Of a stretch of DNA of 64,000 nucleotides, positions 1 to 8,725 are shown piece by piece. Source of the stretch: Streptomyces deccanensis (GTDB lineage Bacteria > Actinomycetota > Actinomycetes > Streptomycetales > Streptomycetaceae); contig NZ_CP092431.1 of NCBI RefSeq assembly GCF_022385335.1, positions 2,170,001-2,234,000 of the forward strand. The letters run 5' to 3'. The notes beneath the pieces were generated by a model, which saw only the letters and a program-made list of their open reading frames with translations, was not told the DNA's origin and made no database searches. Every line of letters starts with the position of its first letter. Position 1 is the first letter of the stretch. A program made the position numbers and the translations under genes.

Positions 1-809
1 CGATGACCGAGCCGGAGGTGGCGTCGTCGGACGCCACCAACATCACCACGCTGATCGAGCGCGACGGCGACGAGTACGTCATCACCGGGCGCAAGTGGTA
101 CATCTCCGGGGCCATGAACCCCGACTGCCAGATCTTCATCGTGATGGGCAAGACGGACCCGGACGGCGCCGACATCCGCCGCCAGCAGTCGATGATCCTG
201 GTCCCGCGTGACACCCCGGGTGTCACCGTGAAGCGGGCGATGCGGGTCTTCGGGTACGAGGACCACTACCACGGCGGACACGCCGAGGTGATCTTCGAGG
301 GTGCGCGGGTGCCGGCCTCGAACCTGATCGGCGAGGAGGGCGGCGGCTTCGCCATCGCGCAGGCGCGGCTGGGCCCCGGGCGCATCCACCACTGCATGCG
401 GCTCATCGGGATGGCCGAGCGGGCGATCGAGCTGATGTGCCGGCGGGCGGTGGCGCGGGAGGCCTTCGGCAAGGCGCTGGCGCAGCAGGGGGTCGTGCAC
501 AACTGGATCGCCGACGCGCGGGTCGCCGTCGAGCAGCTGCGGCTGCTGGTGCTGAAGACGGCCTGGATGATGGACACGGTGGGCAACAAGGGGGCCCACG
601 CGGAGATCCAGGCGATCAAGATCGCCACGCCCCGGACGGTCGTGGACATCATCGACCGGGCGATCCAGCTGCACGGCGCGGGGGGTGTGAGCCAGGACTT
701 CCCGCTGGCCGAGCTGTACGCGGGGGCGCGGACGCTGATGATCGCGGACGGGCCTGACGAGGTGCATCAGCGGTCGCTGGCCCGGCGGGAGCTGAAGCGG
801 TACGTGTGA
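1..809 (+). CDS. Acyl-CoA dehydrogenase family protein (5' truncated by window)
   Basis: C-terminal two thirds of a flavin-dependent acyl-CoA dehydrogenase, which makes a trans-2-enoyl-CoA from an acyl-CoA using FAD. The reading frame is open from base 1, and the first visible ATG (position 3) opens [14 protein letters not shown], the mid-protein FAD/substrate-binding motif of the family, so the true start lies upstream of the window. A middle beta-domain and a C-terminal helical domain with [13 protein letters not shown] and [16 protein letters not shown] follow. The ending ([16 protein letters not shown]) is typical of the ACAD10/ACAD11-like branch. It is followed by a repeat- and hairpin-rich gap and then a convergent TetR gene. 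The substrate cannot be told from sequence. Confidence 0.9.
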   Translation, partial: MTEPEVASSDATNITTLIERDGDEYVITGRKWYISGAMNPDCQIFIVMGKTDPDGADIRRQQSMILVPRDTPGVTVKRAMRVFGYEDHYHGGHAEVIFEGARVPASNLIGEEGGGFAIAQARLGPGRIHHCMRLIGMAERAIELMCRRAVAREAFGKALAQQGVVHNWIADARVAVEQLRLLVLKTAWMMDTVGNKGAHAEIQAIKIATPRTVVDIIDRAIQLHGAGGVSQDFPLAELYAGARTLMIADGPDEVHQRSLARRELKRYV

Positions 810-867
810 GGCCGGGCGCCTTATAGCTCGGGGGTGCCTGTTTCGTCGGCGGGTGCGGGTGCGTGGG

Positions 868-895
868 GGCTGGTCGCGCAGTTCCCCGCGCCCCT
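868..895 (+). repeat. Dispersed 28-bp intergenic repeat, copy 1
   Basis: The 28-bp element contains TCGCGCAGTTCCCCGCGCCC. It is identical to the copy at 20105-20132 and to the reverse complement of 2651-2678. With the inverted copy at 968-995 it brackets about 72 bp that holds a terminator-like hairpin. It is intergenic, and its function is unknown. Confidence 0.9.
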
Positions 896-940
896 GAAAG
901 GGCCGCAGGCCCTGGCGGGCCCACGGCCCTTTCGGGCCGA

Positions 941-966
941 AAAAGCAGGGGCGCAGCCCCGCTTTT
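941..966. terminator. Hairpin between convergent acyl-CoA dehydrogenase and TetR genes
   Basis: AAAAGC-A-GGGGC (941-952) pairs with GCCCC-GCTTTT (956-966) across a GCA loop, with one bulged A. A-tracts and T-tracts at the two ends make it usable as an intrinsic terminator in both directions, which suits the convergent genes on either side. Confidence 0.6.
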
Positions 967-967
967 C

Positions 968-995
968 AGGGGCGCGGGGAACTGCGCGAGAAGCC
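968..995 (-). repeat. Dispersed 28-bp intergenic repeat, copy 2 (inverted, 26/28)
   Basis: Inverted partner of the copy at 868-895, containing GGGGCGCGGGGAACTGCGCG. It differs from the other copies at two positions (GAGAAG in place of GACCAG). Copies 1 and 2 could pair in RNA to form a long stem around the hairpin at 941-966. Confidence 0.85.
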
Positions 996-1049
996 CCACC
1001 GGGCCTGCGGTCGCCGACGGACCCCCGCACCCTTGAGCTATCAGGCGCC

Positions 1050-1643
1050 CTACGGTCGCAGGGCCCTCAGCAGCAGGTCGGCCAGGTGGTCCGCGACCTC
1101 CTGGGGGGTCATCGGGCCGTCGGGGCGGTACCACGTCGACAGGTGGTGGACCGAGCCGAAGTGGTAGTCGACCACCAGGTCCGCCGGGGTCGCCTTGGAG
1201 AAGACCCCGGTCTCCTGGCCCTCCTCCACGAGCGCCCGGAAGCGCTCGTGGTACCGGCGGCGCTCAGCACGGACCTGCTTGTTCTTCTCGGGGCTCAGGT
1301 GGTGCATCGAGCGGAAGAAGATCGACGCGTCGTCGAGGTTGTCGATGGTGGTGACGACGACGTCCGCCGCGGCCCCCCGCAACCGCTCCTCCACCGGCGC
1401 GTCGGCCCCCGCGAACGCGTCCAGCCGTTCCTGCTGGATCCGCAGCACGCGCGCGTACACCTCGTGCAGCAGGTCGTCCTTGGAGCCGAAGTAGTGGTAC
1501 AGCGCGCCCTTGGTGACGCCGGCCGCCTCGACGATCTCCTGCACGGAGGTGCGGTCGTAGCCCCGCTCGGCGAAGAGCCGGGTGGCGGCGGCCAGCAGCC
1601 GCTGCGGGACGGGCGTTCCGTCTCCGTCCGTGGTCCTGGGCAC
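1050..1643 (-). CDS. TetR/AcrR family transcriptional regulator
   Basis: One-component repressor of about 197 aa. The N-terminal helix-turn-helix reads LFAERGYDRTSVQEIVEAAGVTKGALYHYF (split here as LFAERGYDRTSVQEIVEAA then GVTKGALYHYF), the classic TetR DNA-binding fold, and is followed by a helical ligand domain. The start is one of two GTG codons, at 1643 or 1652, with GGAAGG just upstream; 1643 gives the better spacing. It lies immediately downstream of, and co-directional with, a short-chain dehydrogenase gene. It probably controls that gene through the ACATACCG-type palindrome at 2598-2615. The ligand is unknown; by analogy with CoA-linked neighbours it could be an acyl-CoA. The family call is firm and the target is inferred. 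Confidence 0.9.
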   Translation of the reverse strand: MPRTTDGDGTPVPQRLLAAATRLFAERGYDRTSVQEIVEAAGVTKGALYHYFGSKDDLLHEVYARVLRIQQERLDAFAGADAPVEERLRGAAADVVVTTIDNLDDASIFFRSMHHLSPEKNKQVRAERRRYHERFRALVEEGQETGVFSKATPADLVVDYHFGSVHHLSTWYRPDGPMTPQEVADHLADLLLRALRP

Positions 1644-1783
1644 TGCCGCCACCTGCCTTCCGAGGTTCTGTTGTCGCCTACTGGTCGCCCGCCGGAGGCC
1701 GACCGGTTCCCGATCGGGCGGAATCGGGCGCTCCCGCCGGAGGATCATCCCACTCTCCGGCATTCGTCCGCCGGGCAGGGCGG

Positions 1784-2545
1784 TCAGCCGGTCGTCTCCC
1801 ACTTCTGCTGGATGTGGTTCATGTTCGTCAGCCAGCGGTCCGGATCGGCGGCCCTGGCCGCGTAGTAACCGGCCACCTCGGGGTGCGGCAGGATCAGGAA
1901 GCGGTCCTTCTCGATGCCCTCGAAGAGCGCGTCGGCCACGTCCTCCGGCTCGATCGCGGTCGGCGCGAGCACCAGGTCGCCCGCGCTGCCGGAGGCCGTC
2001 AACATGTCGGTGCGCACCCCCTGCGGGCAGATCGCGTGCACCTTGACCCCCCGGTGCCGGTAGGTGAGGGAGAGCCACTCGGCGAAGGCGTACGCCCCGT
2101 GCTTGGTGACGGAGTAGGGCGCGGCGCCGATCATCGTCAGCAGCCCGGCCGCCGACACCGTCGACACGAAACGCCCGCTGCCGCGCTCCAGCCACCCCGG
2201 CAGCAGTTCGTGGGCCGCCCGGACGTGCGCCATCACGTTGACGTCCCAGGCGAGCGCCCACACCTTCTCGTCGGCCGCCTCCGTGCCCCCGGAGGCCAGT
2301 CCGGCGTTCGCGCAGTACACGTCCACGTCCCCGCCGAGCGCGTCGCGCGCCGCCGTGACGATCGCCGAGGCGTCCCCGGGCACCGCGATCCCGCCGATCT
2401 CGTCGGCCACGGCCTTCGCCCGGTCCCCGTCCAGATCGTTCACCACGACCCGGGCCCCCTCGGCGGCGAACCGCCGCGCCAGAGCGGCCCCGATCCCCCC
2501 ACCGGCCCCGGTCACGACCACACCCGCACCCTGCACGGCTCCCAC
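1784..2545 (-). CDS. SDR family NAD(P)-dependent oxidoreductase
   Basis: Classical short-chain dehydrogenase/reductase of 253 aa in the cytoplasm. The Rossmann motif TGAGGGIG is near the N-terminus, followed by NDLDGDRA (cofactor-specificity loop) and CANAG (the NNAG-type motif). The active-site Ser is in STVSAAGLL, and Tyr and Lys are in YSVTKHG (YxxxK). The GTG at 2545 was chosen because GAGGAG lies 7 nt upstream; longer versions lack a ribosome site. The gene precedes a TetR gene on the same strand (140 nt gap), and an ACATACCG-type palindrome lies about 55 bp upstream of the start. The substrate is unknown; an alcohol or hydroxyacyl-CoA would fit the acyl-CoA dehydrogenase neighbour. Confidence 0.9.
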   Translation of the reverse strand: MGAVQGAGVVVTGAGGGIGAALARRFAAEGARVVVNDLDGDRAKAVADEIGGIAVPGDASAIVTAARDALGGDVDVYCANAGLASGGTEAADEKVWALAWDVNVMAHVRAAHELLPGWLERGSGRFVSTVSAAGLLTMIGAAPYSVTKHGAYAFAEWLSLTYRHRGVKVHAICPQGVRTDMLTASGSAGDLVLAPTAIEPEDVADALFEGIEKDRFLILPHPEVAGYYAARAADPDRWLTNMNHIQQKWETTG

Positions 2546-2597
2546 GATCGGTCTCCTCACGACGCGACACATCAGCAACGGCCACCAAGGGGCTCAG

Positions 2598-2615
2598 ACT
2601 AACCGGTCGGTATGT
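2598..2615. promoter_or_regulatory. Operator-like palindrome upstream of the SDR gene
   Basis: On the minus strand it reads ACATACCG-AC-CGGTTAGT, an 18-bp near-palindrome. Its core ACCG-N2-CGGT and flanks match sites at 20007-20024 and 30570-30587. The position upstream of the SDR/TetR operon suggests a TetR binding site. Confidence 0.55.
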
Positions 2616-2650
2616 CCCAGAGAAAGGGCGCCACCACCACCCGCGCCCGA

Positions 2651-2678
2651 AGGGGCGCGGGGAACTGCGCGACCAGCC
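2651..2678 (-). repeat. Dispersed 28-bp intergenic repeat, copy 3
   Basis: Exact reverse complement of copy 1 (868-895). It sits in the divergent gap between the SDR gene and the NamZ-type gene. Confidence 0.9.
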
Positions 2679-2782
2679 ACACCCCACCCGCAGACGACAA
2701 ACCACCCGCGGAAGCGCTTAGCTTTCACCAAGCACCGCTTCCCGCGACAGCGACAGCGCCCCGCGACCCGGAGGTCACCCCC

Positions 2783-4042
2783 ATGCACCTCTCCCGCCGC
2801 ACCTTCCTCGCCGCCTCCACGGCGGCAACGGCGGCCACAGCCACCGCGGCCACCGCCGGCCTCACCACCGCACCCCCGGCCGAGGCAGCCCGCCCAGGGC
2901 TCCGCACCGGCTTCGAGCGGCTCACCCACGACGGCTACAAACTGCTCGGCGGCCAGAAGGTCGGCATCGTCACCAACCCGACCGGCGTCACCCGCGACGC
3001 CCGCCACATCGTGGACGTGATGCACGCCGACGACCGCGTGGACCTGAGGGCCGTCTTCGGCCCGGAGCACGGCTTTCGCGGCACCGCCCAGGCCGGCGGC
3101 TCCGAGGGCCGCCACGACGACCCGGCGACGGGGCTGCCCGTGTACGACACGTACCAGAAGAGCGGCCGTCCCCTCGCGGACATCTTCACCGCCTCCGGCG
3201 TGGACACGATCGTCTTCGACATCCAGGACGTGGGCGCCCGCTTCTACACGTACATCTGGACGCTGTACGACTGCATGGAGGCGGCTCAGCTGGCCGGGAA
3301 GCGCTTCGTCGTGCTGGACCGGCCGAACCCGGTGACCGGACGCGCCGCCCAAGGCCCCGTGCTGCACAAGGAGTTCGCGACGTTCGTCGGGCGGCAGCCC
3401 ATCGCGCAGGCGCACGGGATGACGGTGGCGGAGCTGGCGCGCCTGTTCAACGGGGAGTTCCTCACCACGCCCGTACCGCTGGAGACCGTACTGATGTCGG
3501 GGTGGAAGCGGTCACGGTTCTACGACGAGTCCGGGCTGCCGTGGGTGCCGCCGAGCCCGAACATGCCGACGCCGGACACCGCGCTCGTCTACTCGGGGAC
3601 GTGTCTCTTCGAGGGGACGAACCTGTCGGAGGGGCGGGGGACCACGCGGCCGTTCGAGCTGCTCGGCGCGGAGGGGATCGACCGGCGGTGGGCGGCCGCC
3701 GCGAACGAACTGGGCCTGCCCGGGGCGCACTTCAGGGAGGCGTACTTCGCGCCGACGTTCTCCAAGTTCCAGGGGAAGACCGTCGGCGGGGTGCAGATCC
3801 ATGTCCACGACCGGGCCGCGTACGACCCCGTGCGCACCGGGATCGGTCTGCTGGTGACCGCCAGGGCGGTGTGGAGCGGGTTCGCCTGGCGGCCGGACAA
3901 CTGGATCGACAAGCTGACCGGTTCGGCGCGGGTGCGGACGATGATCGACGCGGGGGCGGACACGGACGAGGTCGTGGCCGGCTGGCAGGAGGAGCTGGCC
4001 GCGTTCCGCAGGGTGCGCAAGGAGTATCTGCTGTACCGCTAG
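2783..4042 (+). CDS. namZ: Exo-beta-N-acetylmuramidase NamZ family (DUF1343, GH171), Tat-exported
   Basis: A 419-aa secreted glycosidase family. NamZ enzymes release N-acetylmuramic acid from the non-reducing end of peptidoglycan fragments during wall turnover. The N-terminus (LSRRTFLAAS, residues 3-12, then an Ala-rich stretch ending AEAARPG) is a Tat signal. The mature part has the family's conserved blocks KVGIVTNPTGVTRD, FGPEHGFRG, DTYQKSG, FDIQDVGARFYTY, VLDRPNP and FEGTNLSEGRGTT. The ATG at 2783 has GGAGG 8 nt upstream; longer in-frame openings run into the repeat at 2651-2678. It appears monocistronic. The family assignment rests on these motifs; the activity is known from Bacillus and Tannerella homologues, not shown here. 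Confidence 0.88.
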   Translation: MHLSRRTFLAASTAATAATATAATAGLTTAPPAEAARPGLRTGFERLTHDGYKLLGGQKVGIVTNPTGVTRDARHIVDVMHADDRVDLRAVFGPEHGFRGTAQAGGSEGRHDDPATGLPVYDTYQKSGRPLADIFTASGVDTIVFDIQDVGARFYTYIWTLYDCMEAAQLAGKRFVVLDRPNPVTGRAAQGPVLHKEFATFVGRQPIAQAHGMTVAELARLFNGEFLTTPVPLETVLMSGWKRSRFYDESGLPWVPPSPNMPTPDTALVYSGTCLFEGTNLSEGRGTTRPFELLGAEGIDRRWAAAANELGLPGAHFREAYFAPTFSKFQGKTVGGVQIHVHDRAAYDPVRTGIGLLVTARAVWSGFAWRPDNWIDKLTGSARVRTMIDAGADTDEVVAGWQEELAAFRRVRKEYLLYR

Positions 4043-4154
4043 GGCCTGGTGGTCGGATCACGAGTCCGGTCGTACGTGACGTATGGCCATCTTTCGCCGT
4101 TGGCAGGACCATGCGCCTGAGCGCATCACCAACGGGGGCCGAAGGGGGCTCGTC

Positions 4155-5474
4155 ATGGCGGATCCGGGAATGAGCGTGACTCCCTACTGGGAACTGACCT
4201 TCGACGCGGACGGGGACGTGGACACCGGTCAACGGGACCGGCTGCTCGACGGCGTACGCAAGCGCGGGGTGGCGGATCTGGTCGTCTTCGCGCACGGCTG
4301 GAACAGCGACCGGTCCGGCGCGACCCGGCTCTACAGCCGCTTCTTCGAGCCGTTCCCCACACTCGCGCCGAAGGCGAAGCTGGGGTACGTCGGAGTGCTG
4401 TGGCCCTCGATGCGGTTCTCGGACGAGCCGATTCCGGACTTCAAGCCGGTGCCGGCCCTCGCGCCCGGCCGCCCCGCGCTCGACAAGCACACGCGGAACG
4501 CGCTGGTGGAGGTCTTCCCCGAGCGGGCCACCGTCGTCGAGCAGTTGGCCCGGCTGCTGGAGCAACGGCCGGACGCGGATACCTCGTTGGAGGAGTTCGG
4601 CCGACTCGTGCGGCTGCTGGTCGAGGTGGAGCCGCAGGGGCCGCAGGGCGCGTTCGCGGCGGACACCGTCACGGGAGGGGTGCCAGAGGGCCTGCCCGGG
4701 ATGCTGTGCGGGGACACGGTGGCGGTGTGCGCGGACTTCGCGGCGGCGCTGGCGGAGGTCGAGACCTCGGGGGTGCCCACCGGGGCCGCCATCACGCCGC
4801 CCCAGGCGTGGGACGGCGCCCACGAACTCCTGCGTCAGGCGACCTACTTCGCGATGAAGCGCCGGGCGGGGACGGTCGGCGAGCGGGGGCTCGGGCCGCT
4901 GCTCGGACGACTCGCGCGGACCTCGCCGCAGGTGCGGGTGCACCTCGTCGGGCACAGCTTCGGCGCCCGTCTGGTGTCGTTCGCGCTGCGCGGGCTGCCC
5001 GAGGGCGTGCACAGCGTCAAGTCGGTGACGCTCCTTCAGGCCGCCTTCTCGCACTACGCGTTCGCGGCCCGGCTGCCGCACGACACGGGGTCGAGCGGTG
5101 TGTTGAGCGGCCAACAGAAGCGTGTCGACGGCCCGTTGGTGTGCTGCCACTCCAAACACGACTCGGCGCTCGGCACGATCTACCCGTTGGCCTCCCGGAT
5201 GGCGGGCGACGCGCGCACGGTGCTGGGGCTGAGCGTCAACAGCCTGCTGGGCAGGAAGTGGGGCGCCCTCGGCTACGGCGGGGTGCAGGCCGTCAAGGGC
5301 ACGCGGTCGTTCAAGCTGGCCGACGCGCTCACGGCCCAGCTGCCGACGACGGGGTGTGTGAACATCGACGCCTCGGCCGTGGTGAAGCGCGGCGGCGCGC
5401 CCTCCGGCGCCCACAGCGACATCTGCCACCGCGAGCTGGCCCGGGTGGTGCTGGCGGCGGGCCGGATCACCTGA
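4155..5474 (+). CDS. Alpha/beta hydrolase-fold protein (putative serine hydrolase)
   Basis: A 439-aa protein with an alpha/beta-hydrolase layout but no recognised named family. LVVFAHGWN (residues 42-50) resembles the oxyanion-hole strand and loop. VHLVGHSFGA places the nucleophile elbow G-H-S-F-G at residues 266-270, making Ser268 the likely nucleophile. HSKHDSALG resembles the acid region, and the C-terminal AHSDICH offers a candidate catalytic His. No signal peptide or membrane segment is seen, so it is probably cytoplasmic. The ATG at 4155 follows AGGGGG by 6-7 nt; an upstream in-frame ATG at 4083 has no ribosome site. It converges on the acylase gene, with a strong hairpin between them. 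The substrate is unknown. Confidence 0.75.
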   Translation: MADPGMSVTPYWELTFDADGDVDTGQRDRLLDGVRKRGVADLVVFAHGWNSDRSGATRLYSRFFEPFPTLAPKAKLGYVGVLWPSMRFSDEPIPDFKPVPALAPGRPALDKHTRNALVEVFPERATVVEQLARLLEQRPDADTSLEEFGRLVRLLVEVEPQGPQGAFAADTVTGGVPEGLPGMLCGDTVAVCADFAAALAEVETSGVPTGAAITPPQAWDGAHELLRQATYFAMKRRAGTVGERGLGPLLGRLARTSPQVRVHLVGHSFGARLVSFALRGLPEGVHSVKSVTLLQAAFSHYAFAARLPHDTGSSGVLSGQQKRVDGPLVCCHSKHDSALGTIYPLASRMAGDARTVLGLSVNSLLGRKWGALGYGGVQAVKGTRSFKLADALTAQLPTTGCVNIDASAVVKRGGAPSGAHSDICHRELARVVLAAGRIT

Positions 5475-5481
5475 TCCCGGC

Positions 5482-5530
5482 CCGCCGCCGTCACACGTTC
5501 ACCGGCGTCGCCCGCAGGCGACGGCGGCGG
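5482..5530. terminator. Bidirectional terminator-like inverted repeat
   Basis: Arms CCGCCGCCGTC (5482-5492) and GACGGCGGCGG (5520-5530) are fully complementary. A competing inner hairpin, GTCGCC-CGCA-GGCGAC, lies at 5507-5522. It is placed exactly between two convergent stop codons. Confidence 0.7.
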
Positions 5531-5531
5531 C

Positions 5532-8345
5532 TCACCGGTGTGAGGTGAACTCCACGACCTGCTGGTAGGTCGGCCGGTTCTGCCAGCTGATCTTGTTGTG
5601 CTTGATGCCGCCCAGGGGCTGCTGGATGATCGAGTCGGCGCACCACTGGTCGCCCGCCGAGCAGTACGCGTCGCCGGGGTAGACCTGCGCGGCTGTCTTG
5701 CCGGCCGCCTCCTTGAGGGTGTTGATCAGGAGCGTGCGGCAGGCGCTGAGACTGCCGCCGCCGCAGTACTGGTTCGCCAGCGGGCCCCGCACGGTTTCGC
5801 CCAGCACCGAGCGGATGTCCTTGTCGACGTAGCTCCACCAGCCGTACTGGAAGGAGCTGCCGGCGTGCGAGCCGGTCGGGCCGTGCGCGGCGGACGGGGA
5901 CTCGTCGACGGGCAGGTTGGCGGTGATGGCGTTGTAGAGATCGGTGCCGAGGCCGGGTTCGAACTCGGCCTTCACCAGCAGGGGCCACCAGGCGTCCAGG
6001 ATGCGGATGGCCTCGGCGTTGGCGTAGGTCTTCGAACCGGCGGAGGTCTCCGTGCGTTTCGAGCCGGACGTGACCCAGGTCTGGAGCTTGGTGACCGCCG
6101 CGGCGGCCGCGGAGTCCGTGACCGTGCCGCTGTTGATGACCTTGAGCAGGTCGGGGACGACGTCCTCGGCCCGCAGGTCGGCGAGGCCCGCCTCGGCCAT
6201 GGCCTTGGTCAGCGAGGCCCGGGTGACACCGCCCGCGGCGACCAGGCGTTTGACGCGGTCGTCGAGGAGGTTGCCGCGGTGGACGGAGCCGTTGCCCCAG
6301 GGGGCGGTGGTGTAGTCGGCGGCCTGTTTGTTGTTCCAGGAGATGTAGTAGTCCTGGTCGACGGAGTTGGGGTGGGCGGAGGGCGGGGTGTAGTCGGCGG
6401 TGTTGGTGGTGGGGTTCCAGCCCCGCCACTCGTAGGCCGACTGCGCCCAGGCCGGGAACTCGGGGTCGACGCTCGCCGCGCGCACCGGGTTGTCGCCGCT
6501 GTTGTAGTACGCCGTGTGCGTGGAGTCGGCGTAGAACCAGTTGAACGTGTAGTTGATGTTCTGGACGGCCTTCTGGAAGGTCTCGGGGCCCTTGACGTAG
6601 TCCGGGTCGTTCAGCATCTGGAAACCGATGATCGACTCGGCCTCGTTCAGGTACGAGGAGCGCAGGGTGGTGTAGGCGACCTTCTTGCCGTCGACCGTGG
6701 CGCGGTGGGTCACGGGGCCGTACTTGGTGCGCCAGACCTGCATGCGGTACGAACCCGCCGGGGTGGAGTCGGCGGTGGTGGGCTTCCAGGCGTTGGTCTG
6801 CTCGATCTTCTCCATGGCCGTGCAGGTGCCGTGGTAGAGGTAGTGGACGTCGTCCTGGCACAGCTCGACGGCGTACGCGTCGATGATGTCCTGGCCGGAG
6901 GTGGTGGCGCTCCAGGCGTAGTCCTGGCCCCGGCCCAGCTCGACGTACATGCTCAGGCCCGCGAAGGAGGCGCCACGGGCGCTGATGCCCGGGCCCTGGA
7001 TCTCCTGGAGCATGAGGAGTTGGGGCGCGAAGTAGCCGGTCTGCGGGCCGAAGACGGCGACGGGGTGGCCGCTCGCGGTGTGCTCGCCGCTGACGACGAG
7101 GGCGTTGGACATGCCGCGCCGGGCCGAGCTGAGGGCGCTGTCGGTGGCCTGGGAGGAGAGGTTCCTGGAGGCCGAGGTGGCGGCGCTGCCGGTGCGGTCG
7201 TACACGAGGGGTTCCTCGGTGACCGTGCCGTCGTCGGGGAGGGCCATGCCCTGCGGGTTCGCGGGCTTGGTGGCGTACGGGAAGCTGCCGTCGTGGACGG
7301 TGAGGGCGGCCTCGGGGTCGTTGCGCTCGCGGAAGGACTCCCAGACCTCGGTGCCCTCGGTGACGCCGTACTTCTCCTGGGCGGCCAGCAGCGAGAGGGC
7401 GTTGTTGACCTCGCCGCCGCCGCCGGAGCCGAAGAGGGCGCCGATGACGGAGGCCAGGGCGACCAGGTCGGTGGGCTTGAACTTCTCGATGGTGCCGGCG
7501 TTGGTGACGGAGTCCTTGTGGCCGGTCAGGACGTACTCGCCGGGGAAGTAGCGGCCGCTGTCGGAGGCGTCGATGTAGGCGTTGATGCCGGCGACGTACG
7601 CGTTGACGTCGGCGAGGGCCAGCCGACCGCGCTCGCCGTTGGCGGCGACCGCCTTGTCGATCTGGGCCTGGAGGTCGGCCTCGGTGTAGGGGGCGTGGCG
7701 CCAGAACTCCTGCTCCAGGCCCTGGTTGGAGGGGGCGCCGCCCGCGAACGGGGTCAGCTTGCCGCGGCCGACGTGCCGGAAGACGTCCATCAGCCACAGC
7801 CGGTCCTGGGCGGCGGCGTAGCCCGCGCCGAACTCGGTGCCGTAGCGGGTGGTGCCCGTGATGTGCGGCACACCGGTCTTCTTGTCGCGGACGATCGTGA
7901 CGTCGGTGCGGCCGGCCGGCTTCAGGGTGGAGGCGACCTGGTCGGCGGCCACACCGAAGGAGGCGTCGTTGAAGAAGGTGTTGATGGTGGAGTTGGTGAG
8001 GCCCGGGTAGCCGGTGGCCAGGTTGTTGTAGGGGCCGAGCTGGTTGCTCGCGTTCTCCGGCATGGAGCCGAACCCCTGGTTGAGCAGGATCTGGGCGAGG
8101 GTGGCGTTGCCGTTCTGGCCGGGCGGCAGGATGTCGGAGCACTGTCCGCCGCAGTGGTCGGTGACCGCCGCGGCCTGCACGGACCCGGTGTCGGCGGCCG
8201 CCGCCGGGGAAGCCGGGGAAAGAGGCGACAAAAGACCGGCAACGAGTGCGCATAGGGAGGCGGCCTTGAGGAACTCCGGGAATCCACGGGGAGTTCTCAG
8301 TCTGTCCGGTGCGTTGCGTGAGGTGCGTGGGGTGCGCCAGGGCAT
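5532..8345 (-). CDS. Secreted penicillin acylase family protein (Ntn-hydrolase)
   Basis: A 937-aa preproenzyme of the penicillin amidase family (PF01804). Members remove acyl side chains from amides such as beta-lactams, acyl-homoserine lactones or lipopeptides after autocatalytic processing. Residues 1 to about 51 form a long signal peptide ending ASPAAAA. The alpha-chain region contains VTIVRDKKTGVPHI and GYAAAQDRLWLMD. RRGMSNALVVSG places Ser413 as the predicted N-terminal nucleophile of the beta chain, followed by HPVAVFGPQTGY. Paired Cys residues near both ends suggest disulfides in an extracellular enzyme. The ATG at 8345 has AGGAGGA 6-7 nt upstream. It is longer than typical AHL or penicillin acylases (roughly 750-850 aa). 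The true substrate cannot be read from sequence. Confidence 0.9.
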   Translation of the reverse strand: MPWRTPRTSRNAPDRLRTPRGFPEFLKAASLCALVAGLLSPLSPASPAAAADTGSVQAAAVTDHCGGQCSDILPPGQNGNATLAQILLNQGFGSMPENASNQLGPYNNLATGYPGLTNSTINTFFNDASFGVAADQVASTLKPAGRTDVTIVRDKKTGVPHITGTTRYGTEFGAGYAAAQDRLWLMDVFRHVGRGKLTPFAGGAPSNQGLEQEFWRHAPYTEADLQAQIDKAVAANGERGRLALADVNAYVAGINAYIDASDSGRYFPGEYVLTGHKDSVTNAGTIEKFKPTDLVALASVIGALFGSGGGGEVNNALSLLAAQEKYGVTEGTEVWESFRERNDPEAALTVHDGSFPYATKPANPQGMALPDDGTVTEEPLVYDRTGSAATSASRNLSSQATDSALSSARRGMSNALVVSGEHTASGHPVAVFGPQTGYFAPQLLMLQEIQGPGISARGASFAGLSMYVELGRGQDYAWSATTSGQDIIDAYAVELCQDDVHYLYHGTCTAMEKIEQTNAWKPTTADSTPAGSYRMQVWRTKYGPVTHRATVDGKKVAYTTLRSSYLNEAESIIGFQMLNDPDYVKGPETFQKAVQNINYTFNWFYADSTHTAYYNSGDNPVRAASVDPEFPAWAQSAYEWRGWNPTTNTADYTPPSAHPNSVDQDYYISWNNKQAADYTTAPWGNGSVHRGNLLDDRVKRLVAAGGVTRASLTKAMAEAGLADLRAEDVVPDLLKVINSGTVTDSAAAAAVTKLQTWVTSGSKRTETSAGSKTYANAEAIRILDAWWPLLVKAEFEPGLGTDLYNAITANLPVDESPSAAHGPTGSHAGSSFQYGWWSYVDKDIRSVLGETVRGPLANQYCGGGSLSACRTLLINTLKEAAGKTAAQVYPGDAYCSAGDQWCADSIIQQPLGGIKHNKISWQNRPTYQQVVEFTSHR

Positions 8346-8725
8346 GGCAGCTCCTCCTGACGGGGGTGGGCCGGATGTTACCGCCGGTATCCCCGACTTT
8401 GAAGATGAGCAAGCGTCACGTTTTTGGAATCACCGTCGACGGACAGGTGACGCACAGCGTGAACAGGTACTCAGAAGTAGTCGTAAGCCCAAGAGGAAGC
8501 ACAACAAGAAGCGCGACACCAAGTACGACAAGAAGCGCGACAAGACGTCAGAGGCAGTCAGGCGTAGGCAGGAACGGTCCGTGAACGGCTCAGTTGACGA
8601 CTTATGGAGGTCATCGGAAATCGGATGGAGCCGAATCGCGTGTCGATACGTCTATTCGGCGACGTCCCGACGACGACGCCGAAGTGACCGAAGTACAGGT
8701 GCAGGTGTGACGGAGGTGCAGGGCG
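8346..8725. other. Non-coding gap with Lys/Arg-rich repeated sequence
   Basis: 380 bp between the acylase start and the next gene. The stretch at roughly 8495-8545 is A-rich for this genome and repeats AAGAAGCGCGACA twice, about 24 bp apart. One frame would read KKRDTKYDKKRDK, but it lacks a usable start and ribosome site. A 59-codon frame from ATG 8405 to 8584 also has no convincing ribosome site. It may hold divergent promoters or a decayed gene. No RNA gene was recognised. Confidence 0.4.

Noticed and set aside
1050..2705. Single 551-codon protein joining the TetR frame to sequence upstream
   Set aside because: The extension is antiparallel noise over the SDR gene. The TetR protein starts at GTG 1643 (or 1652) with a ribosome site.
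5598..8255. Open frame of 885 codons on the plus strand opposite the acylase gene
   Set aside because: Antisense shadow: Gly/Val/Ala/Arg-rich without domain motifs or ribosome site, whereas the minus strand encodes a full acylase with signal peptide and catalytic Ser.
8405..8584. Possible 59-aa gene (MSKRHVFGITVDG...)
   Set aside because: No ribosome site, low-complexity Ser/Thr/Arg second half and no recognisable fold. Kept only as part of the gap description.
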